Source: Bacteroidetes bacterium UBA7368 (GTDB lineage Bacteria; Bacteroidota; Rhodothermia; Rhodothermales; UBA10348). Taken from it: DNA of 16,400 nucleotides. This document shows, piece by piece, positions 16,326 to 16,400 of this stretch. The stretch spans positions 1 through 16,400 of the forward strand of contig DKOG01000105.1 of the NCBI GenBank assembly GCA_002469915.1, read 5' to 3'. The position numbers and the translations under genes are program-made. Below the pieces are notes generated by a model that did no database searches, had not been told where the DNA came from, and saw only the letters and a list, made by a program, of their open reading frames with translations. Each line of letters begins with the position of its first letter. Positions within the stretch are counted from its first letter, which is position 1.

Positions 16326-16400
16326 ACTGACTTTGTTTTAAAGACATTTTGTGAACGGTATGGAGCTTGACCTCTCGAGTTGTTATTTTCCGGGCCTGCC

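Noticed and set aside
16326..16400. Sequence after the kinase gene
   Set aside because: No gene start, hairpin terminator or clear promoter could be recognised in these 75 bases.
1..16400. tRNA, rRNA, CRISPR arrays, insertion sequences
   Set aside because: None seen: no cloverleaf-like block, no spaced direct repeats outside the protein-coding propeller repeats, and no transposase motifs.

Overview
The window is a gene-dense bacterial chromosome segment (coding on both strands, no gap longer than about 130 bases). It looks like a member of the Bacteroidota/Rhodothermota/Balneolota group. The reasons are a two-propeller hybrid histidine kinase of the Bacteroidota type, a secreted DPP-IV-like S9 peptidase, a small SUI1/YciH protein and mostly weak Shine-Dalgarno sequences. 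This placement is inferred from gene content and no rRNA or marker gene confirms it.

Layout. (1) 3-434, +: C-terminal end of a sodium:solute symporter cut by the window edge. (2) 462-7131, -: a probable six-gene operon read right to left. It runs from an enolase-superfamily protein (5995-7131) through an oligo/dipeptide ABC importer: lipoprotein binding protein, two permeases and two ATPases (oppA-B-C-D-F). The last four genes overlap pairwise by ATGA. (3) 7259-8464, +: a second enolase-superfamily protein, divergent from the first across a 127-base spacer that holds a perfect dyad, TTTTCCG-AA-CGGAAAA. (4) 8486-9613 and 9654-11735, -: a secreted seven-repeat FG-GAP/VCBS protein downstream of a secreted prolyl dipeptidyl-peptidase-like enzyme. 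(5) 11856-12113, +: a small SUI1-domain protein. (6) 12219-16325, +: a 1368-residue hybrid sensor kinase with 14 propeller-blade repeats, a Y_Y_Y domain, one membrane helix, HisKA, HATPase and two receiver domains.

How the genes may work together: the secreted dipeptidyl peptidase could release dipeptides from proteins and the Opp importer could take up dipeptides or related amides. The enolase-superfamily pair could then act on an imported compound. This link is inferred from neighbourhood only.

The most interesting observation is the enolase pair. The two proteins are clearly paralogous (about 45 of 80 aligned C-terminal positions are identical by eye). The + strand copy keeps every canonical catalytic and metal-binding residue. 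The copy heading the importer operon has lost the catalytic Lys of KxK, two of three metal-binding acids and the opposite catalytic Lys, while its reading frame and fold motifs are intact. It looks like a maintained pseudoenzyme co-transcribed with an uptake system.
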